Of a DNA stretch of 64,000 bases, positions 1 to 12,424 are shown piece by piece. The stretch is from Rhynchonema sp. JSB1_4 (Eukaryota > Nematoda > Chromadorea > Monhysterida > Xyalidae). Every line of letters starts with the position of its first letter. Position 1 is the first letter of the stretch. The notes beneath the pieces are model-generated. The model ran no database searches. It was not told the DNA's origin and saw only the letters and a list, made by a program, of their open reading frames with translations. The position numbers and the translations under genes were made by a program. The stretch spans positions 28,409-92,408 of the forward strand of contig JASAMV010006009.1 in NCBI GenBank assembly GCA_030248065.1, read 5' to 3'.

Positions 1-252
1 GGTTTTAAAACAACCGAATAATTAAAATATTGGGTTGGCCCAAAATGCTCGTTCCTCCACCAACTTCAGTACATTGAAAGTGGAGGAGCAGTCATTTTGC
101 TTCAGCCGTATGTGCGCTTGTCATCAAATTTGTTGTGCATGCGCCTGGCGACTAACTAAAGCTTGTTGTTGTTGACCCGTTGGCTAAGTATTTCGCAGTT
201 AGCAGAAACGTTCGTTCCTCCACTCGTTCCTTCTGTTCCGCGGAACGAGTAT
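1..252. repeat. Truncated copy of a TIR element (family also at 5191-5455)
   Basis: The right end (about 221-252) carries CACTCGTTCC...CGGAACGAGTAT, the same terminus as the intact copy at 5424-5455. The interior around 50-120 (GTACATTGAAAGTGGAGGA, then a TTTTGCTTC stretch) matches 5270-5320. The matching left terminus is not visible, so this copy is truncated or starts before the window. Non-autonomous: no transposase ORF. Confidence 0.6.
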
Positions 253-533
253 ACGCGTGCCTTAAGGGTCTTGCAACCATTTGCCTGCCACTACACTGCC
301 CTACCCCCCTATCCGCCCCGCCCTGGTACCCTACCCGCCCCAATTTTTTCCCTCAAAATGCCCATTTTTCGGTCAAAAATGCCGAAATTTCGACCGAAAA
401 CCCTTAAAAGTGCAAAAAATCGCGATATATGCACTTTATTGCATATAAAAATAGGCACCCAAAAAAACTTGTATTGTACCCTACCCGCCCCGAAAAATGT
501 CCCCCCCTCCCCCCCACCCCGGATTTCCCCCCC

Positions 534-952
534 GCCCAGTGTAGTTCCTGGTCCGGAGGGGGGAACAGGCGGTACCCCCCTTTTTTCGGAGGGGGAACAG
601 ACGTACCCACCTGGGAGGGGGGGAAGGGGGGGAGGGACCCGGAAGGGGGGGAGGACCCAAATTTGGAGAAAAGTCATTTTTTGAGGTCGAAAATTTGGCT
701 CATTTTTGCCCCTTTTAGGAAAAAAATCTCAATAAAAAAGGTATTTTGGCGATTTTTGACGACATTGACCGACCTAAAAATCACTCATTTTATGCCTAAA
801 AATGCCTATTTTAGGCAAAAATTTGCCTATTTTAGGTAAAAATTGGGGGAGCAGACGTACCCGGAGGGGGAACAGTGGGGCAGGCGTACCATGGAGGGGG
901 AACAGACGTACCCGAGGGGGGACCCCCCTCCCCCCCAGGAACTACACTGCCC
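534..952. mobile_element. GC-rich non-autonomous TIR element
   Basis: The left end GCCCAGTGTAGTTCCTGG (534-551) is repeated inverted as CCAGGAACTACACTGCCC (935-952). The interior is made of G runs and short AT-rich stretches (repeats of TTTTAGGCAAAAATTTGCC type near 790-840). No coding sequence is credible here; the open frames are low-complexity Pro/Gly strings. It is part of a nest that fills 1-2000. Confidence 0.6.
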
Positions 953-1005
953 CCCCCCAAGATCCCAGGTACACTACCCCCTACCCGCCCCGGATTTTTC
1001 CACCC

Positions 1006-1431
1006 CCGTATTGTCGGAAATAGAACCCGGGGGGTCTATTTTTTCACTGGGGTCATTTTGGGGGGGTTCAATTTATGGGGGGGTCAATTATTTGGGGGGT
1101 TATATTTTTCATTTGGCCCCCCAACGAAAAAAATCATTGTTAATAATGCCCCTAAAAATGGCTTGTTTTCGGTATTTTCTAACTTTAACACCTGCAATTA
1201 TGCTTAAAAAGCTGTGTTCTGTTGTGTACGCAAGTTTAAACAACGTTTGACACAACAACACAGCCTTATCATACCACTAATCTGTGGTACGGTGAAGGTT
1301 GGGGGTGGGGTTCTATTAATGGGGGGGGTCAATTAATGGGGGGGTTCTATTTTTGATTTCGAGCCATTTAGGGGGGGTTCAATTAATGGGGGGGGTCAAT
1401 TAATGGGGGGGTTCTATTTCCGACAATACGG
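1006..1431. mobile_element. TIR element with TCAATTAATGGGG-type internal repeats
   Basis: CCGTATTGTCGGAAATAGAA at the left is repeated inverted at the right end (TTCTATTTCCGACAATACGG, 1412-1431). Inside, GGGGGGGTCAATTAATG and GGGGGTTCTATT units recur on both sides of a unique core (1120-1290). The flanks on both sides carry CTACCCGCCCCG, suggesting insertion into another repeat. No ORF resembling a transposase. Confidence 0.6.
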
Positions 1432-1463
1432 TATGTACCCTACCCGCCCCGCAAAAGTAGCCA

Positions 1464-1899
1464 CAGCACCAGTGGTGTCGTTGGGAAATCAAAAAGTCAG
1501 GATACCGGATACCCAAAATCCAAAATTTTCGGATACCGGATACCCAAAATGAAAAATCTCGGATACCAGGGGGGGGGGTTGCTCCCCAAAATAAAAAGTC
1601 TCGGATACCCAGGGGGGGTTGTTCAAAAAAAAGTCAATTTTTTAGAGGAAAATTGAGCAAAATTGGTGTTGGAAGCGCAAAAAATGGTCATTTTTGGGGT
1701 TATGCGTGCGCCAGCAAGCGATTTTGCGCATTTTAGAGGTAAAAATGGGCGATTTTTACGGTTTTCGGGAAAATTTTAGGGTAGGATACCCCTGGACAAA
1801 AAGTCAGGATACCGGATACCCCTGGGTGAAAAAATCAAGATACCGGATACCGGATACTAGGGGGGTAACCCCCCTTCCCCCCCCCAACGACACCACTGC
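1464..1899. mobile_element. TIR element, intact copy of a two-copy family
   Basis: ACCAGTGGTGTCGTTGGG (left, 1468-1485) faces CCAACGACACCACTG (right, about 1884-1898). The interior repeats the phrase GGATACCGGATACCC. About 300 nt of the right half is repeated with modest divergence at 3316-3632. Non-autonomous. Confidence 0.6.
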
Positions 1900-1999
1900 A
1901 CAGCACTGAAGGTACCTACCCTTCCCCCCATCCCCCCAAGGGGTGGTTGCAAGGTACCTACTCCTTAGGGAGGGAACCCCCCATCCCCCCCAGCCACTA

Positions 2000-3315
2000 C
2001 ACTGCACAGGGGTAACGGTAACGTATGGTAACAGGGTAACACTACTGGACAACATTGACATGACAACACAACAGACAACAACCAACAGCAAAAAATGATT
2101 TGAAAAGAATGGAACAAACCGATTTTGAGGTGTCCGCAACAGTCAACTCAACGCAATGTGGCACCGAAACAATAAGCCAAGGAAACTTTGATAAGTTTGA
2201 CGAAGTTAATGATTTTAATTGGTCTGAAAGTGAAAAAGACCAATGTAGCAGCGATTCAGCAAGGCGTGACCAACGAATGAGTGATAATTAATTGATGGCT
2301 GAAGAGAAATTGGACAAAATATGGTCCCAGACACGGTCGCGACAAAGTGCGCGCAGCCTTTTTTTGAATTGATGGGATGAACTTGAGACGACCACACACT
2401 AGGGAAGACCGTTCCCAGATCGACAACACGGTGACTCCAGAATCTTTCCAAGGACCGACCAGGACCCCGGGCTCGACTCAGCTGGTGGCAGTGGCCACGG
2501 CCACGGACAGGACGGGAGGAGGGTGAGGTGAAAAAGTCGCTCCTTGCAACCCCTGGTATAAGGCCGGAAATAATTTTGTGTAATAATAATAAGACCGAAA
2601 TCGGGCTCGTTTTGGCATGGTTTGCCTCTACGTGGACACAGCTGAAAGGATTCCTAAGGGGAGCCTGACTTATTAGGTAGATAACACTGGTTAATCGTTC
2701 CCCAGGCATAATACGTATCCAGAAGGCCGGAATGACGCATCTAAGGGAAGTCAAAAGCGGAAAGGATGTACAGTATATAGAAAAACGTGATCTAAATGCA
2801 TCGAAACAGCCTGACCTACAGAACCAGTGGTTTGAGCGTTCCTCAGGCCCAATGCCGCATCCAGGAGGCTGGAATACGGACGCTTCTAAAGGACGGTCAC
2901 AAACCGGAAAGACACCTATGAGCAGGGCGCGTATAGATAGGGCAGTAGCACTTCTTGGCGAACACTTTTCCGGAGTTAAATAAAGGTGTTTCACAGTGTT
3001 CGCAAAAGGTGTTCTGCTCTGTCAGTACGCGCCCTGAGACGAGATGGACAAAACCTCACGGCCTCGTTCCTGGCCGGCTCGATTGTGAGCGGCATAGTGC
3101 CATGTGAGATCTGTGTTCGCACGAAAATGTATCGCGATCCGAGCCATTGTCGGACATAGACGCGCGACACAAACGAACGGGCACCGCGATTCCACCAAAC
3201 ACTGCCATCAGGTAAAGCTCCGGGCGATGAGCTGGCCAGAAACGCGAAAGGAATTCAACACAACGCGCGCGGCGAAGCGCAAGCTCGTCTGACACCGAAC
3301 ACCACACACTCGCGA
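2000..3315. other. Spacer between repeat copies, no gene supported
   Basis: Both strands contain open frames here (up to 259 codons on the minus strand), but none has recognisable motifs, splice signals in frame, or a clear start. The stretch lies between two copies of the same TIR element and may be the degraded interior of a larger element. Nothing is assigned. Confidence 0.4.
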
Positions 3316-3632
3316 CATCCCCCCCCAGAAAAAAGTCTCTGATGCCCAGGGGGGTTGTTCAAGGAAGGTCAAGTTTTTAGAGGAAGATTGAACAAAATTG
3401 GTGTTGGGAGCGCAAACATGGTCATTTTGGGGGTTATGCTTGCGCCAGCAAGCGATTCTGAGCATTTTGAAGGTAAAAATGGGCAATTTTTACGGTTTTC
3501 GAAAAAGATTTAGGGTAAGATACCCCTGGACAAAAAGTCAGAATGCCGGATACCCCTGGGTGAAAAAATCAAGATACCGGATACCGGATACTAGGGAGAT
3601 AACCTCCTCCCCCCCCAACGACACCACTGGTA
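3316..3632. mobile_element. 5'-truncated second copy of the 1464-1899 element
   Basis: Shares with 1610-1899 the order: GGGGTTGTTCAA, a TTTTTAGAGGAA stretch, GCGCCAGCAAGCGATT, ACGGTTTTCG, the GATACCGGATACCGGATAC repeat and the terminal CCAACGACACCACTG. The left terminus is absent. Confidence 0.6.
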
Positions 3633-4017
3633 ACGACACCCAGCCGAGCCCACTGTTTTGTCACCCGCTATTTGATCGTCTGTCACACAGCTTGATGTTG
3701 TCCGTATACGAGCGCACCAGACTACCGTAATCCACCGAATCTTATCGGCACAATATTGCCGTATCCTACTGATACCGTAGTCATCGTAACGACCACCAGA
3801 ACGCCGCCGGAATGCTGATGAATTGTGTGCCTTCGGTACCGTTATCCACAAAGTACAGGATGCTCGAAAAGAACAGCGCTACGCCTGTCAGAATCACCAT
3901 TGATAACATGCCTGAATGATAAAGGTGACATTGTAAACTCGTTATTTCACCAAAACGCTTGATCCTGTGTCACATCGTTGTTATTTTGTCATGAACGTTT
4001 GAATACAAAAGCCTGGG

Positions 4018-4105
4018 CCGAAATGTAAGTGGACCGATAGGTACCCGAACCGAAATGTACGTGGACCGAAAGGTACCCGGACCGTAAAGTGTGTGGACCG
4101 AGAAA
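4018..4105. repeat. Short tandem repeat, 32-bp unit, about 2.7 copies
   Basis: The unit begins CCGAAATGTACGTGGACCGA and ends in GGTACCCGGA. Starts are at 4018, 4050 and 4082; the third unit is diverged and incomplete. No gene overlaps it. Confidence 0.6.
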
Positions 4106-4590
4106 CAAGATACGGAATCGCGCACAGGCGAACGTTCTTTGAACAAAACCCAGCGGTGGTCACATGGACCTCTGCTGTCATGAGATTCTACGAGAAAAAA
4201 TATTCTTGGCGGTATACCGAACTTGGTTATTGACTGTGGGTGGTATGGTTGCCGTTTTTTATGCGAACAGAGGAATAGATAGTAAGATGGTAGAAAGTCA
4301 CACCAACAAGTGATTAGCAAGCACAATGGGATTTGTTTGCAGCGAATTGATGTTTTTTAAAAACTGCTGTAAAACTGCCATTGTTTTAAAAAAACTATTA
4401 ATTTTTTTGGGAACGATATTCATACGACAAGTTTTTTTATGATTCATGATCACGACGCTACTGCTTGGATACGACTTGACGAATTTTTGCCTGGAAAAAA
4501 TAAAAAATGGCACAAAAAGTTATTAAAGTGGTTTTATAACTTGAATCAAAGGTTCTACATTCATACTGCGAAACATCAGTTGGTCGGGAA

Positions 4591-7055
4591 ATGTCTCCAT
4601 TCTTGTGTCATGATCATGACCCCACGTGTTTCCCCTATCCGACCATTCTTGTGCTGCTGTTCCTGTTATTGGAAAACACCATTTCTAAACCGGTCCTCAT
4701 AGAAGAAGATCCCACTGTTCAATCGCTCTATGACGATGAAACATTGCCCAATACCGTATCAGATGAAACCGTCAAATTTAACAGCAAGCAGTTTGAAACA
4801 TCAACAATCAGGGCAACCGCCCAACTTCCCGAAGTCCTGCGTGATTTGCCGATTTGGGTGTACTTCGCGGCGGGCGCTGGCGTTGTGGTGGTGGTGCTGG
4901 TTGCAGGTTTGTGGCACAACAACAACAATGACTTGGTTGCGTTTTGCGGTTTGCAGACCGTATGCGCGACGTCGTTCTGGACGCAAACAAAACGGTCAAA
5001 CCCGCTAATCAACACGTGTCAGAAGCAGCACAAGTCTACATAGCTTGCAACTGGCTTTGTGCAAGTGCAGCACAGCCACAAGCAACCCATGCGCACTGTT
5101 TACGGCAATTATATTGGTCGCACAATGGCCATATAAGGATTCATCAAATCAATCCTGATTTTCACGTTCAGTCACTCTTAAGGTGCGCTTATACTCGTTC
5201 CGCAGAACTGAAGGAACGGGTGTAGGAATGATTGTTGCGTCGGGCTGTTTATAAACACAAATTCCTCCACGCGCTGCTATACATTGAAAGCGGAGGAACA
5301 GGGATTTTGCTTCATGTGCGCTATCGGAGCTGTTCAGTGTGAATGTGCCTTGTGACAACCGGCAGAGTGTTGTTGATGATTGTTACATGAGCACTATGCA
5401 GAAAGCAAAAACGCTCGTTCCTCCACTCGTTCCTTCAGTTCCGCGGAACGAGTATGGGCAATCCATTGGCTCATGTCACTTTTGATACACACACACAGCG
5501 CATGCAGCAGCACACGCCATTTCCTAAACAAAACGTACACTTTGAGTGAGTGGCATACTTTGATGACCGCTTTTTAATTTATCCGGTTCACATTTGCTGC
5601 TTGCCATAACACTTTTCTACACTGTTGCAAAATTTGGAGATGTTTGAGCAGATAACTGCAGAGAACAGATGCATTCATTGACGATAGTAATGCAGCATGC
5701 AGCGTGTGTGTCGGAGTGCCATGAGCTGGCGGATTGCCTATATAAGTGCACCTTTAACTACTGTGCTATTTGTGATTCTCACAAAACATTTTCAGCTGAA
5801 AATAATCTAGCAGAGCACCCACCCACGTTGCCTGAGGTCTGCCTGCAACAGGTCTGAAACATTCTCTTTACCACATGTTGTGTGTGCGATCACGCAACGC
5901 TGCGTCATTGCCCCGTTACTTTCCCGCTTTACGATTCAGGAAAAAAATTTGACCAATTCTTATAAAGTCATTGTGCAACCAATACCACTAAATGTTCAGC
6001 CCAATTTCCTTTGGTGCACATTCAGTGATCGTGGTCATGTGCGTGTGCGTGCGTCGAATAAGAAAAAGGCGAGCAAAACTGAAAGAACAACAACTGGAAG
6101 AAAGTCGAAAGAAGACCGCGTCAAAGACAGTGAAGAAACATAAGACAAAGAAGGGAAGCAAATCGGAGATGACGTGGGAAATGGAAGTAATAAAACGAAA
6201 GAAAGAAGAACGAAAGCGAATGAGGGAGAAGCAAAAAGTGCGCTTACACAGTGTTGCTGAACTTGTTGTTTTTGTTCATGTGTCAGCCGATTTGCTGATC
6301 ATTTACGGATTTTAGACAATGAAAGTTCCGTCTGAACAGTATCCAAATCCACAGTCATCCAAAAAGAAACAAACCGCCCAGAAAACAAAGTCGATTGAAA
6401 ACAGTACAAACACCAAATCTGGAGACCAAACAACGCGGCTCTTCTCAGAAAGTTACAGGTTTGCACCTTCGTAGGTGGACACTTGTGGAAAAATTACGAT
6501 CGTGTACAGTTTCAGTATCTCACAGAAACCAAGTCAGAAACCAAAAGCTGCTGAAAAATCAAAAAGCGCTGAACAAACAACCAAATTATTTTCGGAATCA
6601 AGAAGGTTAATCATTTTTTATCAATGTACAGTATGTTTCCCGGGCGGGACTGCAGGAATTTTTTAGTTGTTTTCAGTGAGAGCAAAACGAAAACCAAACT
6701 CACCAAAATTCAACACGGAATTGATCAAATTCAAAAAGGGATTCAGAAATTGTATCAATCACCAAAATCGACAGCACGAAAGGCTTACACCGATGACAAC
6801 GCACCTGGAAGACCAAGGAAGAAAAAACTGAACGGTTAGATGTTCGTGATGCTTGAGTGAATGATTGATTGATACAGTAGCATGACAACAGGCGAGACAT
6901 CGAGCGCCACCGAATCAGCGCCCTATTCGTTTTCGAAATCGACTGAAGACAAAAGCGGCGTGGAAGTAGAGACCAACAAGTTGAAGTGTGAACTGGAAAG
7001 TGAGAAGGAAGACATAAAGAAAATGGAACAGAACAAGAAAGGCGAAATGAAATAA
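4591..7055 (+). CDS. Single-pass membrane protein with long Lys-rich tail (6 exons, about 360 aa)
   Basis: Exons 4591-4906, 6026-6237, 6316-6458, 6516-6605, 6677-6834 and 6892-7055 join with matching phases throughout to a 361-codon frame ending TAA. Residues about 17-27 form a hydrophobic signal-like stretch (TILVLLFLLLE). Residues about 88-115 form one strong transmembrane helix split by the first intron (IWVYFAAGAGVVVVVLV, then VIVVMCVCV), followed at once by RRIRKRRAK. The remaining 240 residues are rich in Lys, Glu, Ser and Gln. Two successive exons carry near copies of one motif, QTTRLFSES and QTTKLFSES, so the tail grew by exon duplication. The topology (short ectodomain, one helix, basic cytosolic tail) resembles many adaptor or vesicle-membrane proteins, but I do not recognise the family. 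An earlier start cannot be excluded. Intron 1 (1.1 kb) contains the TIR element at 5191-5455. Confidence 0.65.
5191..5455. mobile_element. MITE with 32-bp TIRs inside an intron
   Basis: ATACTCGTTCCGCAGAACTG (left) is matched inverted by CAGTTCCGCGGAACGAGTAT (right), TIR 5191-5222 and 5424-5455 with few mismatches. It lies in intron 1 of the lysine-rich membrane-protein gene. A truncated sister copy sits at 1-252. Confidence 0.75.
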
Positions 7056-7573
7056 ACGTGACAAAAGTTTTTTTGTGGAAATGACTCAAAATTTTGGTTA
7101 TGTAGCCTCTGGTGTCGAGTAGCCTACGCTCATGTGGATGAATATTTTCCAGCAGCTACCCGCACTTATCGCGTTTCTTGGAAGTTTTTTCCTTGATGTG
7201 TGACCAAAGTCTCTTTTTCTGGATGTGTAATTTATTTTGTATCGGTATACATTCGTGAATGGTACGAGCGAGATCATTATCAATGAGCGAGTACGAGTAT
7301 CACAAATGGCATTTATGTAGCACAGAAGGAGATCTTAGTGGGAAAGGAAGTGCCCCTGAATGAAGCCAGTACCGTGTGCGATTCAAATTTGTTCCCAGGC
7401 AATCTGCTCTGTCGAGTGCCGAGTAGTAGGTCTAGTTCAAAAATATTGCACACTGCCCCTCATTAAAACAAACGTTATATAACAGAGATCTAAATTCACA
7501 AAAAGCTCCAATTCCCAATCATTGTGGGCTCTCTTTCATCCTGACGACGTGTCTCAGCCCGCCTCCGTTCGAG
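7056..7573. other. Intergenic gap between convergent genes
   Basis: Separates the stop codons of the plus-strand lysine-rich gene and the minus-strand GT11 gene, so it should hold both 3' UTRs. AATAAA overlaps the first gene's stop region (7050-7056). No further gene or repeat seen. Confidence 0.4.
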
Positions 7574-9634
7574 TCAGAGTGGCACCCAGTCAGGTGGATA
7601 GTAGTCTTTGACGTTGAATTGTTTGTGCAGCACTGAGTGTGGGGGAGCGAACTCTTTCTGATATACCGTAATCCCGTTGGCCAGGTAGGCACCCCACCAG
7701 CCGAAGGTGCCCACCGACATGATGCTATGCGAACATTGCGACAGCACACAGAGGTCAATCTGACAAATTGCATTTAGTTGCCCGTTGTATCTGGTTTAAG
7801 AGAATTTTTGGGTAATAACTATCAGATGAGTAACTTCGGACCTCGGGAGAGTTTGTCTGAGCGACTGAAACATCGGGTTCTTTCGGTACATTCTGAATAT
7901 TCCACGCGTGGTCGTCGCCGACGATCAAGAAATGCACGCAGCGGGTCGTGTTTTGCAATCTGGATGGAAAGAAAAAAATGTCGTGCAAATTTCAAAACAC
8001 AAGAGGATTAAGCAGAGAATTCTTCACAAAACAATGCTCACTTGTCTCTCATGTAGCTGATGGCGCGTTTCAGATAGGTGGCACTCGCCGGAGTGTACAT
8101 GGACAGAGCGACCATGTCGCCTCGACGCATGTGCGCGCCAACCAGAGTGCATTCACCGCGCTTTAACTGAAAATCAAAAAAACATTAAAGAGAAAACAAA
8201 TGAAAGAGAAAATTGTCACCTGTCGCTTTTGTAATTCATTCTTAATCACACCGACGCATTGTTCCTTGATAATATCGTGGAAGACAAACTCGGATCGGCG
8301 AAGTTGGTCGGCAACGTTGTCGAAATAACGCCAACTTTGGAGGTAGCCGTCGAGCACGTAGTTCTGCGTCGGTTGCAGACTGTGCGGGAAACAGTTGATA
8401 AGGACGAAAGAGGCAGCAAGCGCATCAGCTTTGCCATATCATCATATTTGTTCAGAAAACGGTGGAAAATAATGGAACTGTGCTGAAGACTACGCTAATG
8501 CCCGAGTGCGGCTCTGATGGCACGCTGTCATTGTTGGCTCGAACCACACCTTGCCTTGCGTTGCAAAAGCCAGCCAGCCGCTGTCTAGAACATTCTCAAA
8601 CTGTCTCAGCCTAGAATCATTGCACCAACTCAACAATCCTGTGACTGAATTTGCAGCAAGCACTTTCGTGCACGGTCTTGAGACTGGATTCGACACGATC
8701 CGCATCGGCATTCGACCACAACGGTACCGATATGTTGGAGAACATGGACAATCGCCACGTAAACCGTTTGGTGTTCCTGTGAGTTGGCATTTGGAAGTGG
8801 ATGGACTCCACTGATTGTCGTCATCTCATCAGATTATAGCGCACCTGCGATAGGCGTGATGTTGTGTGCGTGCCCCTGCACCAAGCAGTGTGGCATAGAT
8901 GAACATTTGGTTGCCAAGACGTCCTGAAACATTATTACGTATGTTGTTGGCGTTCAGCAGATGTTTCAAATTATGTGGATTCTGAAGTACCGAAGCTGGC
9001 CAGGAGTTTATAGCGCATATGTTGCGTTGACTTCATGCAAATCAGGATTATACACAGGTTTTGAAACATTCATTGGTCAGTAAATGTTCATTATTGACGC
9101 ATAATTATCCCTGTTTTTGAACATCAAGTGCGAACAACTACTCGCACCGAGCTAAAACTGATGTTTCCCCTTGATCTAACTAAAGCCACTAAAATGTTTG
9201 ACCCGCCCACCTCTGGCATTAACGGTAATGAGCGATTCATTAACTTTTCGATTTGATGCTTGTTTGTGAGATCGTTTCGTGTTCTCTTCATATCCATTCA
9301 ACAGCACCAACGGGCTCCGTGTGTGCCTGTTGACTCGCGTAAAAAACGACCCTCCGTAATCGCGTTCTTTTATCATTTTCGCCCCTTTTCCGTTACCAGT
9401 ATTCGATGAATAAACATTTGAATTGAATATCGACACATACATTTGATTGTATTGCTGCAATGTCTTTTCGTGCAGCACATGTCTGCCGCTTAACGAGAGT
9501 TCGATGATGAACAGAAACAGCGCGGTGAAACCGATTAGAGCCACCAGATTCGACTGTGATTGTGTGGATCGCATCACTGTCACCTGTGGTATGTTAACTG
9601 GCTCGGGAATTCTTTTTGGAGACAATGTAAGCAT
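7574..9634 (-). CDS. GT11 family alpha-1,2-fucosyltransferase-like protein (7 exons, about 408 aa)
   Basis: Exons on the minus strand: 9634-9211, 8923-8845, 8776-8626, 8363-8220, 8166-8042, 7959-7842, 7759-7574. Phases agree at every junction, giving 409 codons including TGA. Near the N-terminus is a type II signal anchor (LVALIGFTALFLFIIELSL), then a stem. The catalytic domain opens with GRLGNQMFIYATLLGAG, created by the first splice, which is the GT11 entry motif. The fifth exon has VGAHMRRGDMV, the HxRRxD motif that binds GDP-fucose in the family. The fourth has LDGYLQSWRYF and the last SVGTFGWWGAYLANG, both typical. The protein should move fucose from GDP-fucose to a galactose-ended glycan in the Golgi lumen. 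The start chosen is the first Met before the anchor; an upstream acceptor near 9659 suggests a further 5' exon. Acceptor specificity cannot be told. Confidence 0.85.
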
Positions 9635-9810
9635 TTCTGAAGCAAAGCGGACAGTAACCTGAAATCGTATGAACAAATGAGGAAGCATGACCAAAACAAA
9701 CACACAAGCACGTTGTGTTTCCTGTTTTTCTTGGTGCAAAGAAACAAACGACCCCGTGCACTGGGTGCTGTCTTGTGGACGTGCTTTGCACAAAAGATGA
9801 TAGATCAATA

Positions 9811-9956
9811 ACGATGCGATTTAGCCTTGTGAGCACGCATTGCGCTAGATCTGTGGATGCAGTTTCGGCAGGGCGCCATTGCAGTCTGGCATTATGCGCC
9901 GAAACTGCATCCACAGATCTAACGCAATGCGTGCCCACAAGGCTAAATCGTATCGT
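9811..9956. mobile_element. MITE with about 60-bp near-perfect TIRs
   Basis: ACGATGCGATTTAGCCTTGT (left) and its inverted match ACAAGGCTAAATCGTATCGT (right) begin arms that pair up to the centre (CAGATCTGTGGATGCAGTTT region). The whole 146 bp could fold into a hairpin. It lies just upstream of the GT11 coding start. Confidence 0.75.
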
Positions 9957-12424
9957 TAAACGACCCCGTGTCACTGTGAGCTTTGTGCGTGTGCGCTACC
10001 AGCACGTCAATGAAACATTCTACTATGTTTGCTGCTGAATGTCGCGCTTGGATTAACAAGGACACATTCTTAATCTCTTTCATTGGTTTTCTGAAATCTC
10101 GACCGCAAACTGGAGTTGAGTTATAACGTCGGGTAGGTTGTTTCCTTTGACCTGCATGAAAAGGAAACACTATATAATGTACTAAACCATGATATTGATA
10201 CCTATGTAGGTATGACCACTCAAAAAATGTTGCGCTGACGAAAACGCTACAGAAATAATTTTCTTTACTCAGTCGTGATTTTTGTATTATAGCCAGAACA
10301 TAAGGAAGCCTCGTGGGTTGGCACAAATTATGTACTTGCGGGTGCATTTTTGTGTTTGGTTGCGCACTGATCGACACAGCAGAGTGGCGTCCTAATACTA
10401 ATTGAGGACACATGATATGGCAGCAAAAACATGGAAACGTATTGTAATGTTTATTCAATGTATTTATTTTCAAGTGCGCACTCAGCCGGCGAGGTAAAAG
10501 AAACCTCCTCTACTGATTTATGCCAATTCTTTTCCAAGTGTAACAAACAAAGATGCAAGAAACAAAACCTAACTGATTCATTGCTTGAGGGAGGATCCGT
10601 TTCAGATTTCGTCGGTTGCTTGCGCGAAATAACCGACAACGAGCGTGGAAACTGTGCCTGTATGGGGTGCAAGCCAAGAAATACATACGTCCAGACGTTA
10701 GAATATGATTTGATTCAGTTAATCAACAGTGTTGATTAACTGAATCTAATTCAACAGTTTTTGAAAGTTTCAGAATGTGGTGTAGAAAACTGAAAATAAT
10801 ACACGCTACTTTTCAGTCTTTTTGGAGCTGCTCTCGGCACAAGCGGTCTAAAGCTAGGTGAAGGTCGCTCCAAACCTCCATGACAACAATGACTAACTTT
10901 ACCCTTTTGGTCATTGTCGATACTTGCTGGGTACCACTGCCATAACTGCATCGGTTCAGACGTTCAGAGACAACGGACGTTTGGTATGTATACATAGGTG
11001 GTATACATGAAGTAATGTACATATATAAGCTGTGATTGGTTTGCGCTTCCATTGGGCAGGATCTGGTATTGTGATTGTTTGGTTTTACATTGCGCGTGTA
11101 TGTACAGAAATGTTCAGATTGTTACACTGTTGTAGCACTGTTATGATACCGACTTCTGATGTTTCACCTTTGGGTTGCGACTTGAAGCAGACGGCGCAAA
11201 GTCAATGTCTCTTATGGGAAGGATGTGTCAAATAATATCACCAAACACAAAACAAACAAACAAAAATGCTCTGTTGTTGTCCATTTTTGGCAGCTTGTTG
11301 CCTGCAAATAAACATCACACATCAATGTAAACGTGTAAGTCATTGAAATGTACAAATACAGTCGTTTGTTGACAACAATGACTGCTCAATCGCACCTTGC
11401 CAAGAACAGAGCTGAGGTTTCATTATGTGGGTTTTTGATTTGGTCAAAGGACCACGAACATTTTTTGTATTTCTTTTCGTTCTGCTTGCCAAATAAGCCA
11501 AACCTCTTCCCGGCACGGTCAAGTAAAGTTTCTAGTGCGAAACGCCCTTTGAATTTTGAAAAGTCTGCATACCACAAGTGTCGCAGTGTACAATGATTTC
11601 CATCATTTTGAGTTGCGGAAGTGCTTAGACAAACAGAATAGTAGCACTTCGTTACGGCTTAGTGTCTATGCGCGCAACAGTTCAAATACCACGCGGCAAG
11701 CTGGCATCTAAGCTGATTAAACCACTGCGCTATTGGGGATGCGCCTTTGACACAGTTACACGGGTACTATAATATGTTAGGATTTGGGGCCCGGATCTGC
11801 AAATCGGGCGTTGCTGTCGGTTTTTATGTAGGTACACAATGACAGACGTACCACAAAGGTGACCAACTGTACAATAGCATGAAAAGCAGCGTAGGACATC
11901 TGGGTACCAGTTCAGCGGGGACAACTTGTCTTCTCCGTGAAGCACTCATGGTGATATTGAGCCCATTTTAAGAGATCTAGTACGCTTCTTTCATTGTGAC
12001 AGAGTTTGTAAATTTCGTTTCAATGGAGTGTCAGCCAAAACGCAACGAGGCCGTGTAACTTCTGTAAAGCGTTTTGTCACACCCGTGTGTTGTACCCGCG
12101 CACGCGCGTGTTGCAATTATGTATGAAGTGCGCCGGCTCTCGTATGTGCTCGCATTTTCGAACGTCTTGTGATCTCAAGATTTTGTCATTTTTTAGTTAC
12201 GTTGCAACTGCATTGTGTCTGTGCTGCCCTTCCTACGCAGGCGTGTTGCTTGCACCAGGTCATCGTCAGTGCACAGACACCAAGTGTGACGTGATTTCAT
12301 CTAAACATAGTTCAAAACAGATCGAAGCTTCTTTGCTCAAATCGTTCTAGAATACCATCGCAGCAACGCGGCAAACAGGTTATCACTGTACATACGACGA
12401 GTTGCAGAGCCAACAGCCAGCCAG
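9957..12424. other. Intergenic, no gene supported; one small hairpin
   Basis: Contains a perfect short inverted repeat at about 10713-10746 (GATTCAGTTAATCAACA / TGTTGATTAACTGAATC). Open frames on both strands (for example 11386-11577, minus) lack motifs or consistent splice sites. Nothing else recognised. Confidence 0.35.

Noticed and set aside
2215..2994. 259-codon open frame on the minus strand
   Set aside because: No motif, no splice context, composition like its surroundings, and it lies between two copies of the same repeat.
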